DNA of 55,794 bases from Bacteriovoracaceae bacterium. Lineage in GTDB: Bacteria > Bdellovibrionota > Bacteriovoracia > Bacteriovoracales > Bacteriovoracaceae. The first letter of the stretch is position 1. Every line of letters begins with the position of its first letter. The notes beneath the pieces are model-generated. The model had not been told where the DNA came from. It was given only the letters and a program-made list of their open reading frames with translations, and ran no database searches. Positions 16,367 to 24,512 of this stretch are shown here, in pieces. The stretch is taken from the NCBI GenBank assembly GCA_023954635.1, contig JAGSHI010000007.1:1-55794 (forward strand), read 5' to 3'. The position numbers and the translations under genes are program-made.

Positions 16367-18556
16367 ATGAGAAGACAAAAGAACTTCTTAACTTTCATCA
16401 AAAACAGCGGTGGTTTCTCACTCGCTGAAATCATGGTGTCAGCAGGTATACTCGGGATGATTTCTCTGGGTGTGATGCAAATGACCCAGAATATGCAGAA
16501 GAATCAGAAGAAATTTCAATATGATTCTGAAATTAATGAAATGTTAACCAGAGTCCAAATGGGCTTAAGAGATAAGGCTGCCTGTGAAAGGACTTTTGTG
16601 GGGGCTTCTGATACTGCAAACGCTCCTACACCTTTAGCTCCGGTCACAACTTACGCTGATGCCACGGCTGACTATACAAACTCAACAGCTCTTGTGAATA
16701 CACTTTATTCAGGAAATGAAGATGGTGCTGGTAACTCCATGGTGATGTTGCAAGTAGGTCAAACCTACGGAGCCGTTGGTGGAAGGTTTTCTATTTTAGA
16801 AATTAAACTTCACTCGGCTGACCCTGTTGGTGCCATGAACCAACTAACTCGTGCTCGAGTTGGTATAAAGATAAGAAAACAAGGTCCTGTAGATGACAGA
16901 GGTGATGCCGATCCAAGTAACGATGTTTTAAAGGCTTCTTGGGGACCTGCTGAAGTTGTTAAAAACTTCGATATCATGATTACTGTTTGGGATGCTGCTG
17001 ACCCTGCAAGAGCTGGAGCCGGCGGTACTACTGGTGAACTTAGATCTTGTTTTGTTTCTGAAGATTATTATGTGAATGCAGCCTGTAAGGCCCTAGGTGG
17101 TACTGTTGATACTGATGGTGCTTGTAAGAACTTAGCGGTTGGTAAGTTAACTGAAGCTTATCCTGCCGATACGCTTAATAATGAATCTGTTAGTTGGGAA
17201 TTTCTAGTAGAAGGTAATTCAAGACTAAAAAATAATTTAGAAGTTGGTTATGATAACGGGGCTGAGACTGACCCTGCTGCTTTAACTTATTTTTCTCCAA
17301 TTGAGGCAGATCCATTATATGGAACTCAAGGTTTAGCTCATATTCAAAATTATCTCTTTGTAGGTTTTGAAGCCGATGTGGCTACCGGAACAAATGATGT
17401 TCCTTCAGCAGTTGCTGGAGACTTTGCTCAAGGTGGTATTGTCGCTAAAGGGAACCTCTTTGTTGGTTCTGATAACTCAGCGGCATTAAATAATATTAGA
17501 AATGGATCTGTAGGTAATGGTGTCTTCACTAACGGTAGTCTCTACTCAGGTTTTAATCAAGCCACTGATTTAAATACCGTGAGTGTTGCAGCTGGACAAT
17601 CAGGTGATGTTGTCGCTGCCCAAGGTATGACAGTTAGAAACATTGGCAATACTGGTTATGGTTTAGATATTAGGGATGAAGGTGCGCCAATTGCAAGACA
17701 ACTATTAAAGGTTGGTGATGATACTGCCTTTCACGATGTTGATGTCGCTAACACTCTAGCTCTAAGAGGTGATGCAAATAGTGACCGTGCAACACTACAA
17801 CTTGGTACTGGTGCCGCATCAAAAATTACAGGTAGATCAAACCGTATCGGTATCAATGAGCCAAACCCACTTGTACAGTTAGATGTTAATGGAAACACTC
17901 GTATTGATGGAAATATAGATGTTAATGGAAATGGAGATATTTCTGGATACTTAACACTTGGACAACCATCAATTAACCAGGTTCCACCTGATAACTATGC
18001 TGCAACTACAGGCTGGGTTAGACAAAGAATTGCAAATACACTCGCACCTGATTCCACTACACGTGGACAGATCGCAAGTGATATTTTAAATACGACTTTT
18101 AATGAAGCCGGATCAGCCCTAAGAGTGATTCAGCAAAATTATTGTACTCGACTTCAGATAAGAACTGGTTATACGGGTACCTCTTATGCTGCGGCTGTTT
18201 ATGGAACTTGGAGTGGCGGTAGATGTGTTTATTATGTTAAAAACTGTGGGTACAATAATCACTGTAATAATGTCTATGCCAACAATGGTGTGATAGCTGA
18301 TGCTTATGTGTATTCATTGGGATTCATTAGAGCGAATAGTTACATTAGAGCATATGGAACAAGTTCTTATATTAGAACGGATTCTTATATGTATGCCTCG
18401 AGTTATATTAGAACTCAGAGTCGGTTCTGTATTGGCGGAACTGACCCTAGGGCAAATTGTATAACTCGAATTCCAAATGTAGATTGTGGATACTTAAACA
18501 AAGTTAGGGGTATTCATAATGGTTATGTTCAATGTGCAACAGACATTAAACCTTAA
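16367..18556 (+). CDS. Large pilin-like protein with fibre-like body and Cys-rich C-terminus
   Basis: Residues about 17-45 form a type IV prepilin signal: a basic leader, a Gly-Gly/Phe cleavage site (GG before FSLAEIMVSAG, with Glu at mature position 5) and a hydrophobic helix. Pilins are usually 120-250 residues; this is 729. The middle region (about 250-560) is rich in Gly, Asn and Asp with beta-strand segments such as GNTRIDGNIDVNGNGDISG and LTLGQPSINQVPPDNYAAT, which resemble phage tail fibres and S74-type fibres. The last 140 residues carry at least eight Cys and repeated S-Y-I-R units. Likely a surface-exposed pseudopilin-tethered adhesin. No pilus assembly genes are nearby, so assembly partners are unknown. 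Confidence 0.75.
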   Translation: MRRQKNFLTFIKNSGGFSLAEIMVSAGILGMISLGVMQMTQNMQKNQKKFQYDSEINEMLTRVQMGLRDKAACERTFVGASDTANAPTPLAPVTTYADATADYTNSTALVNTLYSGNEDGAGNSMVMLQVGQTYGAVGGRFSILEIKLHSADPVGAMNQLTRARVGIKIRKQGPVDDRGDADPSNDVLKASWGPAEVVKNFDIMITVWDAADPARAGAGGTTGELRSCFVSEDYYVNAACKALGGTVDTDGACKNLAVGKLTEAYPADTLNNESVSWEFLVEGNSRLKNNLEVGYDNGAETDPAALTYFSPIEADPLYGTQGLAHIQNYLFVGFEADVATGTNDVPSAVAGDFAQGGIVAKGNLFVGSDNSAALNNIRNGSVGNGVFTNGSLYSGFNQATDLNTVSVAAGQSGDVVAAQGMTVRNIGNTGYGLDIRDEGAPIARQLLKVGDDTAFHDVDVANTLALRGDANSDRATLQLGTGAASKITGRSNRIGINEPNPLVQLDVNGNTRIDGNIDVNGNGDISGYLTLGQPSINQVPPDNYAATTGWVRQRIANTLAPDSTTRGQIASDILNTTFNEAGSALRVIQQNYCTRLQIRTGYTGTSYAAAVYGTWSGGRCVYYVKNCGYNNHCNNVYANNGVIADAYVYSLGFIRANSYIRAYGTSSYIRTDSYMYASSYIRTQSRFCIGGTDPRANCITRIPNVDCGYLNKVRGIHNGYVQCATDIKP

Positions 18557-18569
18557 TCAATCAAAAATA

Positions 18570-19763
18570 CTATTTCCAATTCGGATTTCTTAGGGCCTCC
18601 TTTATGGAGGTCAAAAGATTTCCGTTGATTACCTCTAAGTATCTTCCATTAAGATAATAGGTCGGCTGAATTTTAATTCCCATCATAGTAACTAATAACC
18701 TTGATAGTGAGTTGTTCGTTTTCTTTTCTCTTTTATTTTGTGTACAAAGCTCCCAACTTTCATGACTCGAACTACTTAGATGTTTTTTAAATAATTCTGA
18801 AATCAATAATTCTGACTCATCATTATTTTTGGACATCTGTGAAAGTAGTTCTTTATCTTGAATAATATCTACATGAAGTTTCCAGTAAGTGTCAGCGTCT
18901 TCCTTTAAGGCACAAGTCATATAATGACCAATATTGTCTTCGAGGAGATCTCGCTGAGTAGAGGCAGGAGGAGGTGGAGGAGAAATAATAAATTGTTTAA
19001 TCAAGAGATCATCTTTTAGCACTTTGAAGAGGTTAGAAACCTGAAGGTTCAGAGGTACACATCGTTTACATCCATAATTTGTAAAGATCTCAAGGGTATA
19101 CTTTGCGTCTATCTTGTTTCCAAGAGTCGCAATATCCTTCTTGTCGACAAATGAAAGCTCAGGATGTTTGGGGGGAAGAATATAAATCTTAAATAACTCA
19201 TCATCCTCTAGTTGCTTTAATCTTTTGAAGAAAGCTTTTGAGTGCCAGTCGATAGTAATATCTTGAGTTAGTTGAATGAGAGCAGCATTTTTGTTTTTAA
19301 TAGGATATGTCTTTTTTACTTTTTCATAATACTTTTCGACATATTCTTCTGTGGGTGGAGTTATAGCTAGGAGTTGCGCGATATTGGGAAGGATTTGTGG
19401 ATAACCCATCTTAGAATCGACATAATTATACATAATAATAAAAGTTTCTTTTAGAGCAATTAGACTTCTCATGTAGGCATCTTGTTTTATTCTATACAGA
19501 TCAAACTTTGCACTGGTTGGGAAATCTTTAAATTTCATAATATTTTTTTTAAATTTACCAACCACATAATCTGAAGGATACAATGAACCTGGATCGATAC
19601 TCGATTCTACTTGTGCTCTCTCAATAGAATCACCTTGATTTACAGATAGAAATGGATTTTTGGAATTTGATTGTTCTGTTTTATTGAAATGGTTCACGGT
19701 AAAAATAACAATTAAAGTTAAAGTCACACCGAGGATTATAATTTGTATCTTGTTTTGTTTCAT
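18570..19763 (-). CDS. Membrane-anchored DsbA-like thioredoxin-fold protein
   Basis: The 397-residue product has an N-terminal membrane anchor (about 6-23), a helical region to about 210 and a C-terminal thioredoxin-like domain. The active-site CxxC is CKRC (Cys232, Cys235) following an EIFTNYG strand, and the cis-proline loop is QPTYYLNG near residue 370, with the YLNGR pattern seen in DsbA/DsbG-type proteins. A proline run (PPPPPA) is inserted after the active-site helix. It probably acts in the periplasm on disulfide bonds; oxidase versus isomerase cannot be told. It diverges from the gene at 19833 across overlapping promoters. Confidence 0.8.
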   Translation of the reverse strand: MKQNKIQIIILGVTLTLIVIFTVNHFNKTEQSNSKNPFLSVNQGDSIERAQVESSIDPGSLYPSDYVVGKFKKNIMKFKDFPTSAKFDLYRIKQDAYMRSLIALKETFIIMYNYVDSKMGYPQILPNIAQLLAITPPTEEYVEKYYEKVKKTYPIKNKNAALIQLTQDITIDWHSKAFFKRLKQLEDDELFKIYILPPKHPELSFVDKKDIATLGNKIDAKYTLEIFTNYGCKRCVPLNLQVSNLFKVLKDDLLIKQFIISPPPPPASTQRDLLEDNIGHYMTCALKEDADTYWKLHVDIIQDKELLSQMSKNNDESELLISELFKKHLSSSSHESWELCTQNKREKKTNNSLSRLLVTMMGIKIQPTYYLNGRYLEVINGNLLTSIKEALRNPNWK

Positions 19764-19780
19764 AGAATTGATCCTAAAAA

Positions 19781-19809
19781 TTACATAAAATGATATCTTC
19801 TATTATAAT
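19781..19809 (+). promoter_or_regulatory. Putative promoter for gene at 19833
   Basis: TTACAT (19781-19786), 17 bp, and a consensus TATAAT (19804-19809). It overlaps the divergent promoter at 19802-19831. Confidence 0.5.
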
Positions 19810-19831
19810 GGTCAGAGGGAGAGTCCTACAA
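19802..19831 (-). promoter_or_regulatory. Putative promoter for the DsbA-like gene
   Basis: On the minus strand TTGTAG (19826-19831), 18 bp, and TATAAT (19802-19807). The two divergent -10 boxes share four bases, so use of one should exclude the other. Confidence 0.45.
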
Positions 19832-19832
19832 G

Positions 19833-20765
19833 ATGACTAAGCAGATAAAAATTACATTCAGTAATCGAGATGACCATTCTGACAAATTAGTTGATACATG
19901 GACCATGAGAGAGACAGTAAGCTCAAAAGCCTTTTGTCGTGAGCTTTTACATAACTTAGATAATGATTTTGAATTCTTTACTAAATTCGTCGGCTACAAA
20001 GATGGATACAGAGATGTTCATTTTTTAAACTCTCTAATGAATAAATGCATCGAAATAATAAATAAAGACAGAAGGTATTATATTCGAGAGTGGGCAGAGG
20101 GACCGCCGACTCAAGACTTCTTAAATATCATGCACCACCACTTCGAAATATTAAGAGGAAGTGTTTGGGAAGATTCAGAATATTATACAAATGCTTCAGC
20201 CCCAGTTAGATCTGCAGTTTGTGGAATCAATCATGTTGTTCATGAGTCAGAGGCCTTGATTAGATCAGATGACGGTGGAGCCGCAGGAATACTTACCGAA
20301 TTCTATGGTTCAAATCGAACAAAACTTCCACCTGAATCAGTGAAAGACTTCTCAATGGAAATTGAGTTTGGTGATCTCTTCCTTCATTACTGCCAAATTG
20401 GAAAAACATGGTTTGAAGTTTTTAATGATGAAGATGAAGAAATATTCGAACCAGCAATTCAACCTCTAGAAATTACGAGTGGAGAATTTGATATATTTTG
20501 GTTCGACTTTATTGATCATGAAAGAGTCAGTAGAGAATTAGACTCTTTTTTAAAAGGTATTGGCCAAGACCCAAAAAATCCAGAGTTGAGACTTGGATAT
20601 AATTGTATCGCCAAATGGGACAATCTAAATGGCCTAGATAAAGTTACTGTAATTAAAGAGATGACAGAAAGAATGTACATTAGTCGAATTGAATTTCTTG
20701 AAGATGGAAAGCAAGTCGCCGGAAGAGATTTTCCTCTAGGTCGCGAACTCTATGATGAAATTTAG
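19833..20765 (+). CDS. Hypothetical protein, 310 residues, unknown family
   Basis: I do not recognise this protein. It is soluble-looking, acidic and without signal peptide or membrane helix. Notable features are an MHHHFEILRG segment near 94-103, a conserved-looking AVCGINHVVHESEAL stretch near 129-143 and strongly acidic stretches (FEVFNDEDEEIFEP). GGAGAG lies about 10 nt before the ATG. Its 3' end overlaps by 4 bp the stop of the convergent SPASM radical SAM gene. The arrangement does not by itself prove a functional link. Confidence 0.8.
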   Translation: MTKQIKITFSNRDDHSDKLVDTWTMRETVSSKAFCRELLHNLDNDFEFFTKFVGYKDGYRDVHFLNSLMNKCIEIINKDRRYYIREWAEGPPTQDFLNIMHHHFEILRGSVWEDSEYYTNASAPVRSAVCGINHVVHESEALIRSDDGGAAGILTEFYGSNRTKLPPESVKDFSMEIEFGDLFLHYCQIGKTWFEVFNDEDEEIFEPAIQPLEITSGEFDIFWFDFIDHERVSRELDSFLKGIGQDPKNPELRLGYNCIAKWDNLNGLDKVTVIKEMTERMYISRIEFLEDGKQVAGRDFPLGRELYDEI

Positions 20766-22612
20766 TTTTTGTTTCTAAGCTGATGGAAAAGTCTATTTGA
20801 ATAGAGATGCGGACATTGATGACAGACAGAATAGAGTTTCTCTGTATGATGACATTTGGACTCATTGATCTTTAACATCTTATCTCGAAACTTCGCCATT
20901 CTTTCACCATTCCAAACACTATCCAGATTTGATCTGTTGATATCACCAATCTCTAAATTTAAATTACAGCATGGAGTAATCTTTCCATCTACTTGAACTC
21001 TCATATAATTGTATCCAATATAGCAAGGCTGAGAGTCATATACTTCGGTTGGAAGATTTGAATTAGTGCTAAACTCTTTTGAATTGTCTGAGTCAATCTT
21101 CTCTTCCCATAGATCCATGTTTTTCCGAATGAGAATATCATCTACTTTGATAGGGGACTCATTATAGGGAGCTGTCTCAAAAATGTTATCGTAAATGACT
21201 CGGTAACTCTTAATCGATTTAACAGAACCTGTTAGGCACTCAAAGGTCTCTGGATGACTTGAGGCCAGCTCTTTTACTTGCTTTTCGATAGGGTTTGATT
21301 TTTCATGCTCGTCTATCAACTCGCTATTATTTTCAACTATTCTCTGAAGAATCTCACGTTCGAAAATCTCTACATTTAAAAGGTCCGCCATATGGAGAGT
21401 AAGTCTGGCCTTAAGTATATAATCAAGAGAACTCTCTTCTGGGATAAGAAGTCTAAATGACTCTTCATCGTGAAGTTCCATTGGCTTTATCCAAAGTCTT
21501 TGACAACCAAGAGATTTAGAAAGAGCAACAAGATGAGGTATTTCGTGATAGTTATCTTTTGTTGTTACACACATCAAGGTCATATAAAAACCCTTACCAT
21601 CTCTTTTGATAAGGTCAGAAGCATAACGAATGAGTGAGGTTATCTTCTCAAAAGATTCTTTTGTTTGGTTGGGTCTAGTCTTAATATATGTCTCAGCAGT
21701 TGCTCCACTTAAATTAATGATGAAGGCCAAGCTTTCTTTGTCATCACTAGAGAGGTGATGAAGTTCTTCTATGTCTTTTTTTGAGATATAAGCGAAATTT
21801 GTAAATGTCTTTACCGATATGCCTTTGTTTCGAACATGAGATATAATTTCATGAATATGTCCGTGGGTATATGGGTCTCCTGCTCCTCCGAAAGTAATCC
21901 TTTCAATTGAAGGAGGGAGATTGTCTATCATTTCTAGAGCTTCTTCCTTTGGAATCTTTGCTTTTTGTATAGCAATAACTTCAGGAGGTAACTGTCCCTT
22001 ATTTTGGGATTTTTGTCTGTGGATAACAGAGTCTGCATATAACCCACAGAATTGACAATTATGAGTACAACCATTTGATAGATCAATATCAACTTGGAGA
22101 GGGCCTCTCGACGGATTTAATACTTTTGCATCCCATTGATAATGTAAACGATGTCCATGTGAGAAATTAACTTTTTGATTTAGCGCTACTAAATGATTAA
22201 TAAGGTTTTTTACTTTCTCTATATCTTGAAATGCTAATTGCCCAGGGTTTAAAAAAAGAAATAAACATTCTTGGAAGTCAGATTCACCCGAGTTTAAAAA
22301 GGAATCGATGTTGTCAGAATTTAAAAAGATCTCTAAATATTGAGATTTTCCCTGAAGGTCTTCTGTTGAATAGATTTTTTTTAAAGTTCCTTTGATGTAA
22401 GGATTTAAATATTGAAATTGATCGTCAGTAGTTTTCTTGAGTATTAGGTTGTCACAATCTTTTGAATAAAGTTGAAATGCTTCTTCTACTTCAGCCTTAG
22501 TCAGTGATGGATTGAAATCAATAAAAACCAATTCATTTTTCATGAACTGAGGCCTAGCTAATCTTTTGTAGGCCGTGACTTCAGAGTATGAATTTAAGTA
22601 AAGGTCTTTCAT
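20762..22612 (-). CDS. Radical SAM protein with C-terminal SPASM-like domain
   Basis: This 616-residue protein has a 170-residue N-terminal extension, then a radical SAM core whose CxxxCxxC is CTHNCQFC (Cys182, 186, 189), with GGAGDPYTHG as the SAM-binding GGE-type segment. The C-terminal part has CYIGYNYMRVQVDGK, ITPCCNLN, GDINRSNLDSVWNGERM and CHQCP, which is the layout of SPASM domains holding auxiliary 4Fe-4S clusters. SPASM enzymes usually modify peptides or proteins. The VWNGERMAKFR element is the usual SPASM spacer. No precursor peptide is evident next to it. There is no ribosome site; a perfect extended -10 abuts the ATG. Confidence 0.88.
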   Translation of the reverse strand: MKDLYLNSYSEVTAYKRLARPQFMKNELVFIDFNPSLTKAEVEEAFQLYSKDCDNLILKKTTDDQFQYLNPYIKGTLKKIYSTEDLQGKSQYLEIFLNSDNIDSFLNSGESDFQECLFLFLNPGQLAFQDIEKVKNLINHLVALNQKVNFSHGHRLHYQWDAKVLNPSRGPLQVDIDLSNGCTHNCQFCGLYADSVIHRQKSQNKGQLPPEVIAIQKAKIPKEEALEMIDNLPPSIERITFGGAGDPYTHGHIHEIISHVRNKGISVKTFTNFAYISKKDIEELHHLSSDDKESLAFIINLSGATAETYIKTRPNQTKESFEKITSLIRYASDLIKRDGKGFYMTLMCVTTKDNYHEIPHLVALSKSLGCQRLWIKPMELHDEESFRLLIPEESSLDYILKARLTLHMADLLNVEIFEREILQRIVENNSELIDEHEKSNPIEKQVKELASSHPETFECLTGSVKSIKSYRVIYDNIFETAPYNESPIKVDDILIRKNMDLWEEKIDSDNSKEFSTNSNLPTEVYDSQPCYIGYNYMRVQVDGKITPCCNLNLEIGDINRSNLDSVWNGERMAKFRDKMLKINESKCHHTEKLYSVCHQCPHLYSNRLFHQLRNKN

Positions 22613-22618
22613 ACCGTC

Positions 22619-22627
22619 ATTATAGCA
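22619..22627 (-). promoter_or_regulatory. Extended -10 promoter of the SPASM radical SAM gene, leaderless spacing
   Basis: The minus strand reads TGCTATAAT, a consensus extended -10, ending 6 nt before the ATG. There is no good -35, as is normal for extended -10 promoters. Confidence 0.55.
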
Positions 22628-22649
22628 AAGCTAGCTCTTGTGAGAAGGA

Positions 22650-23564
22650 CTAATTTAAAATTCCCGGGATAATACTTAGACTATAAAGACATAACTTTTT
22701 ATGTCGTCTATTTGACCAGATAAAAAAGAGAATTAAACAAGATTCAGGAGTCAAAAAGAAAGTAGGAGTATCTTTTAAGACAATTGTTATGAAATTAATG
22801 ATTTTTAAAAATAGTGAACAGAGAAAATGATCTAATCCAAAAAAACTAATAGATCCTAGTATGATGAACGGAAAGATGAATCCAAATAAAGTGGTTAAGG
22901 TTATGCCAATGAAGGAGCCAATAATCGAAAAAGGATCTCCCATTACACTTGAGATTAATGCCTGTCCCATTATAAGAAGTAAAAAAATCGGTACAATTTT
23001 ATTTTTATTTAAAAAGAAAAAACTCATAAATAGAAAGCTGAAAGCAAAACTTAAAGGCGATTCCATATAACCCCCTCTTAATATATCAATACCAAATACT
23101 AGTATGAATAAAATACTTTTTGGAACTCGTGGGAATACTAGATGAATGAAATGAAGCAAACCGACTCTCTTTAGTGAGTTGAAACCTGGTAGTAAAAGTG
23201 GAGACAAAGAAATAAGAGCAATAAGAAATGTTAAAAACCTACTCTTAAATTTTCTTCTCGCTAAATACAGAGGAAATAAAAAACAAGTAAGATGAAGCCC
23301 AGAGATTGTGAGTAGATGATAAATGCCCAAAACTTTAAAAGTTCTTTTTGTTTTATGCTTAAGCCTAGATTTATTTCCAGTTAACAACCCTGAAAGTAAC
23401 CTCGATGATTCATCACCCTCATACTTATCAATATAAAAGGACTGAATTTTCTTAATGAAGTGAGGTTTTTCTACATATTTAAATGAGGATTTTGGCCTTA
23501 TCTCAAAGGCCAAAACAATCAATAAAAAGGACAAAAAATAAGAAATCTTAAGCTTAAGCATCAT
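22650..23564 (-). CDS. ComEC/Rec2-like membrane protein, competence domain only
   Basis: The 304-residue protein has an N-terminal hydrophobic segment, then a short soluble region with GLLTGNKSRLKHKTKRTF, then HLLTISGLHLT followed by many transmembrane helices. The S-G-L-H motif preceded by a leucine-rich helix is the signature of the ComEC/Rec2 competence domain, the inner-membrane channel for transforming DNA. Full ComEC proteins are 650-800 residues with an OB-like N-terminal and a metallo-beta-lactamase C-terminal domain. Both appear absent here, so this is a minimal form or a remnant. It lies just upstream of the SPASM radical SAM gene on the same strand. Confidence 0.75.
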   Translation of the reverse strand: MMLKLKISYFLSFLLIVLAFEIRPKSSFKYVEKPHFIKKIQSFYIDKYEGDESSRLLSGLLTGNKSRLKHKTKRTFKVLGIYHLLTISGLHLTCFLFPLYLARRKFKSRFLTFLIALISLSPLLLPGFNSLKRVGLLHFIHLVFPRVPKSILFILVFGIDILRGGYMESPLSFAFSFLFMSFFFLNKNKIVPIFLLLIMGQALISSVMGDPFSIIGSFIGITLTTLFGFIFPFIILGSISFFGLDHFLCSLFLKIINFITIVLKDTPTFFLTPESCLILFFIWSNRRHKKLCLYSLSIIPGILN

Positions 23565-23657
23565 CTAAACTATTGAAAGTACTAAAAGCCGTTTAAGAGA
23601 CTTAACTTATTGAAAAAAGGAGGTTATGAAGTCCTTTGACACTAAAAACGCAGGTGA

Positions 23658-24512
23658 ATGATGGATATATTGAATTCGGCCTATTCGGACTTTTTTAAAA
23701 CTTTGTATCGAGAAGATGATCTCGATAGAAACCTTGTTTATATGAAAGACCTTCCAACTGATCCAGTTCTTTGTCGTCTCAAGATAAAGTCTGACTTAGT
23801 TCTCTCTGGTGGTGAATTTTTCGCTTTGGCCTTCATGCATCTTGGCGGAAACCATATCGATCATGAGATTTTAAAAAATGATGAAGGTTTATGGATTCAA
23901 GAGACTGATAAAAAAGAATATACATTCTCACTTCCGTTTAACATTGCTCTAACGGGAGAGCGATTGGCCTTGAATTTACTTCAACGTTCTTGTGCAATTT
24001 CAACTTCAACAAAAAGACTCGTTAACAAGGCTGAACCAAAAGGTATCAAGATTCTTGATACAAGAAAAACGACTCCTGGACTTAGGGCCTTAGAGAAAAA
24101 TGCTGTCGTTTGCGGTGGTGGATATAATCACCGTTTAGGTCAAGCAGATATGTGGATGGTTAAAGACAATCACAAAAAGTTTTTTGGTGGAGTGACTAAA
24201 GCAGTAGAATTTTTTAGATCTAAAAGAGGCTTCTATACACCTATCGAAGTCGAAATTCATGATCTCGATGAATTAAAAGAAGCATTCGATCTTGGAATTA
24301 ACCATGTCATGTTAGATAACTTTAGCCCTGATGAGATTGAGAAAGCTGTGGCCATTAAACCTCTAGATTGTACTTACGAAGTTTCAGGAGGAGTAAATCT
24401 TTCTAATATCGAAACTTATTTGATTGAAGGTGTTGATGCGATCAGTGCTGGCTTCATTACGAGTTATCCTGAAAGAGTAGATATTTCTCTTAAGTTGGAG
24501 CCACTCTCGTGA
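23658..24512 (+). CDS. nadC: Nicotinate-nucleotide pyrophosphorylase (carboxylating)
   Basis: NadC converts quinolinate and PRPP to nicotinate mononucleotide in de novo NAD synthesis. The 284-residue product has the family motifs ALNLLQRSCAIST, KILDTRKTTPGLR, GGGYNHRLGQADM and the late VMLDNFSPDE and EVSGGVN segments. Start ATG at 23658 has AGGTGA immediately upstream, an unusually tight spacing; an ATG at 23661 is possible. An 11-codon reading frame with AGGAGG (23626-23661) ends overlapping this start. The nadB start overlaps the nadC stop, so the two are coupled. nadA is not in the window. Confidence 0.95.
   Translation: MMDILNSAYSDFFKTLYREDDLDRNLVYMKDLPTDPVLCRLKIKSDLVLSGGEFFALAFMHLGGNHIDHEILKNDEGLWIQETDKKEYTFSLPFNIALTGERLALNLLQRSCAISTSTKRLVNKAEPKGIKILDTRKTTPGLRALEKNAVVCGGGYNHRLGQADMWMVKDNHKKFFGGVTKAVEFFRSKRGFYTPIEVEIHDLDELKEAFDLGINHVMLDNFSPDEIEKAVAIKPLDCTYEVSGGVNLSNIETYLIEGVDAISAGFITSYPERVDISLKLEPLS

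Noticed and set aside
16243-16434. Minus-strand frame of 63 codons overlapping the pilin-like gene start
   Set aside because: It overlaps the prepilin signal sequence and has no supporting features.
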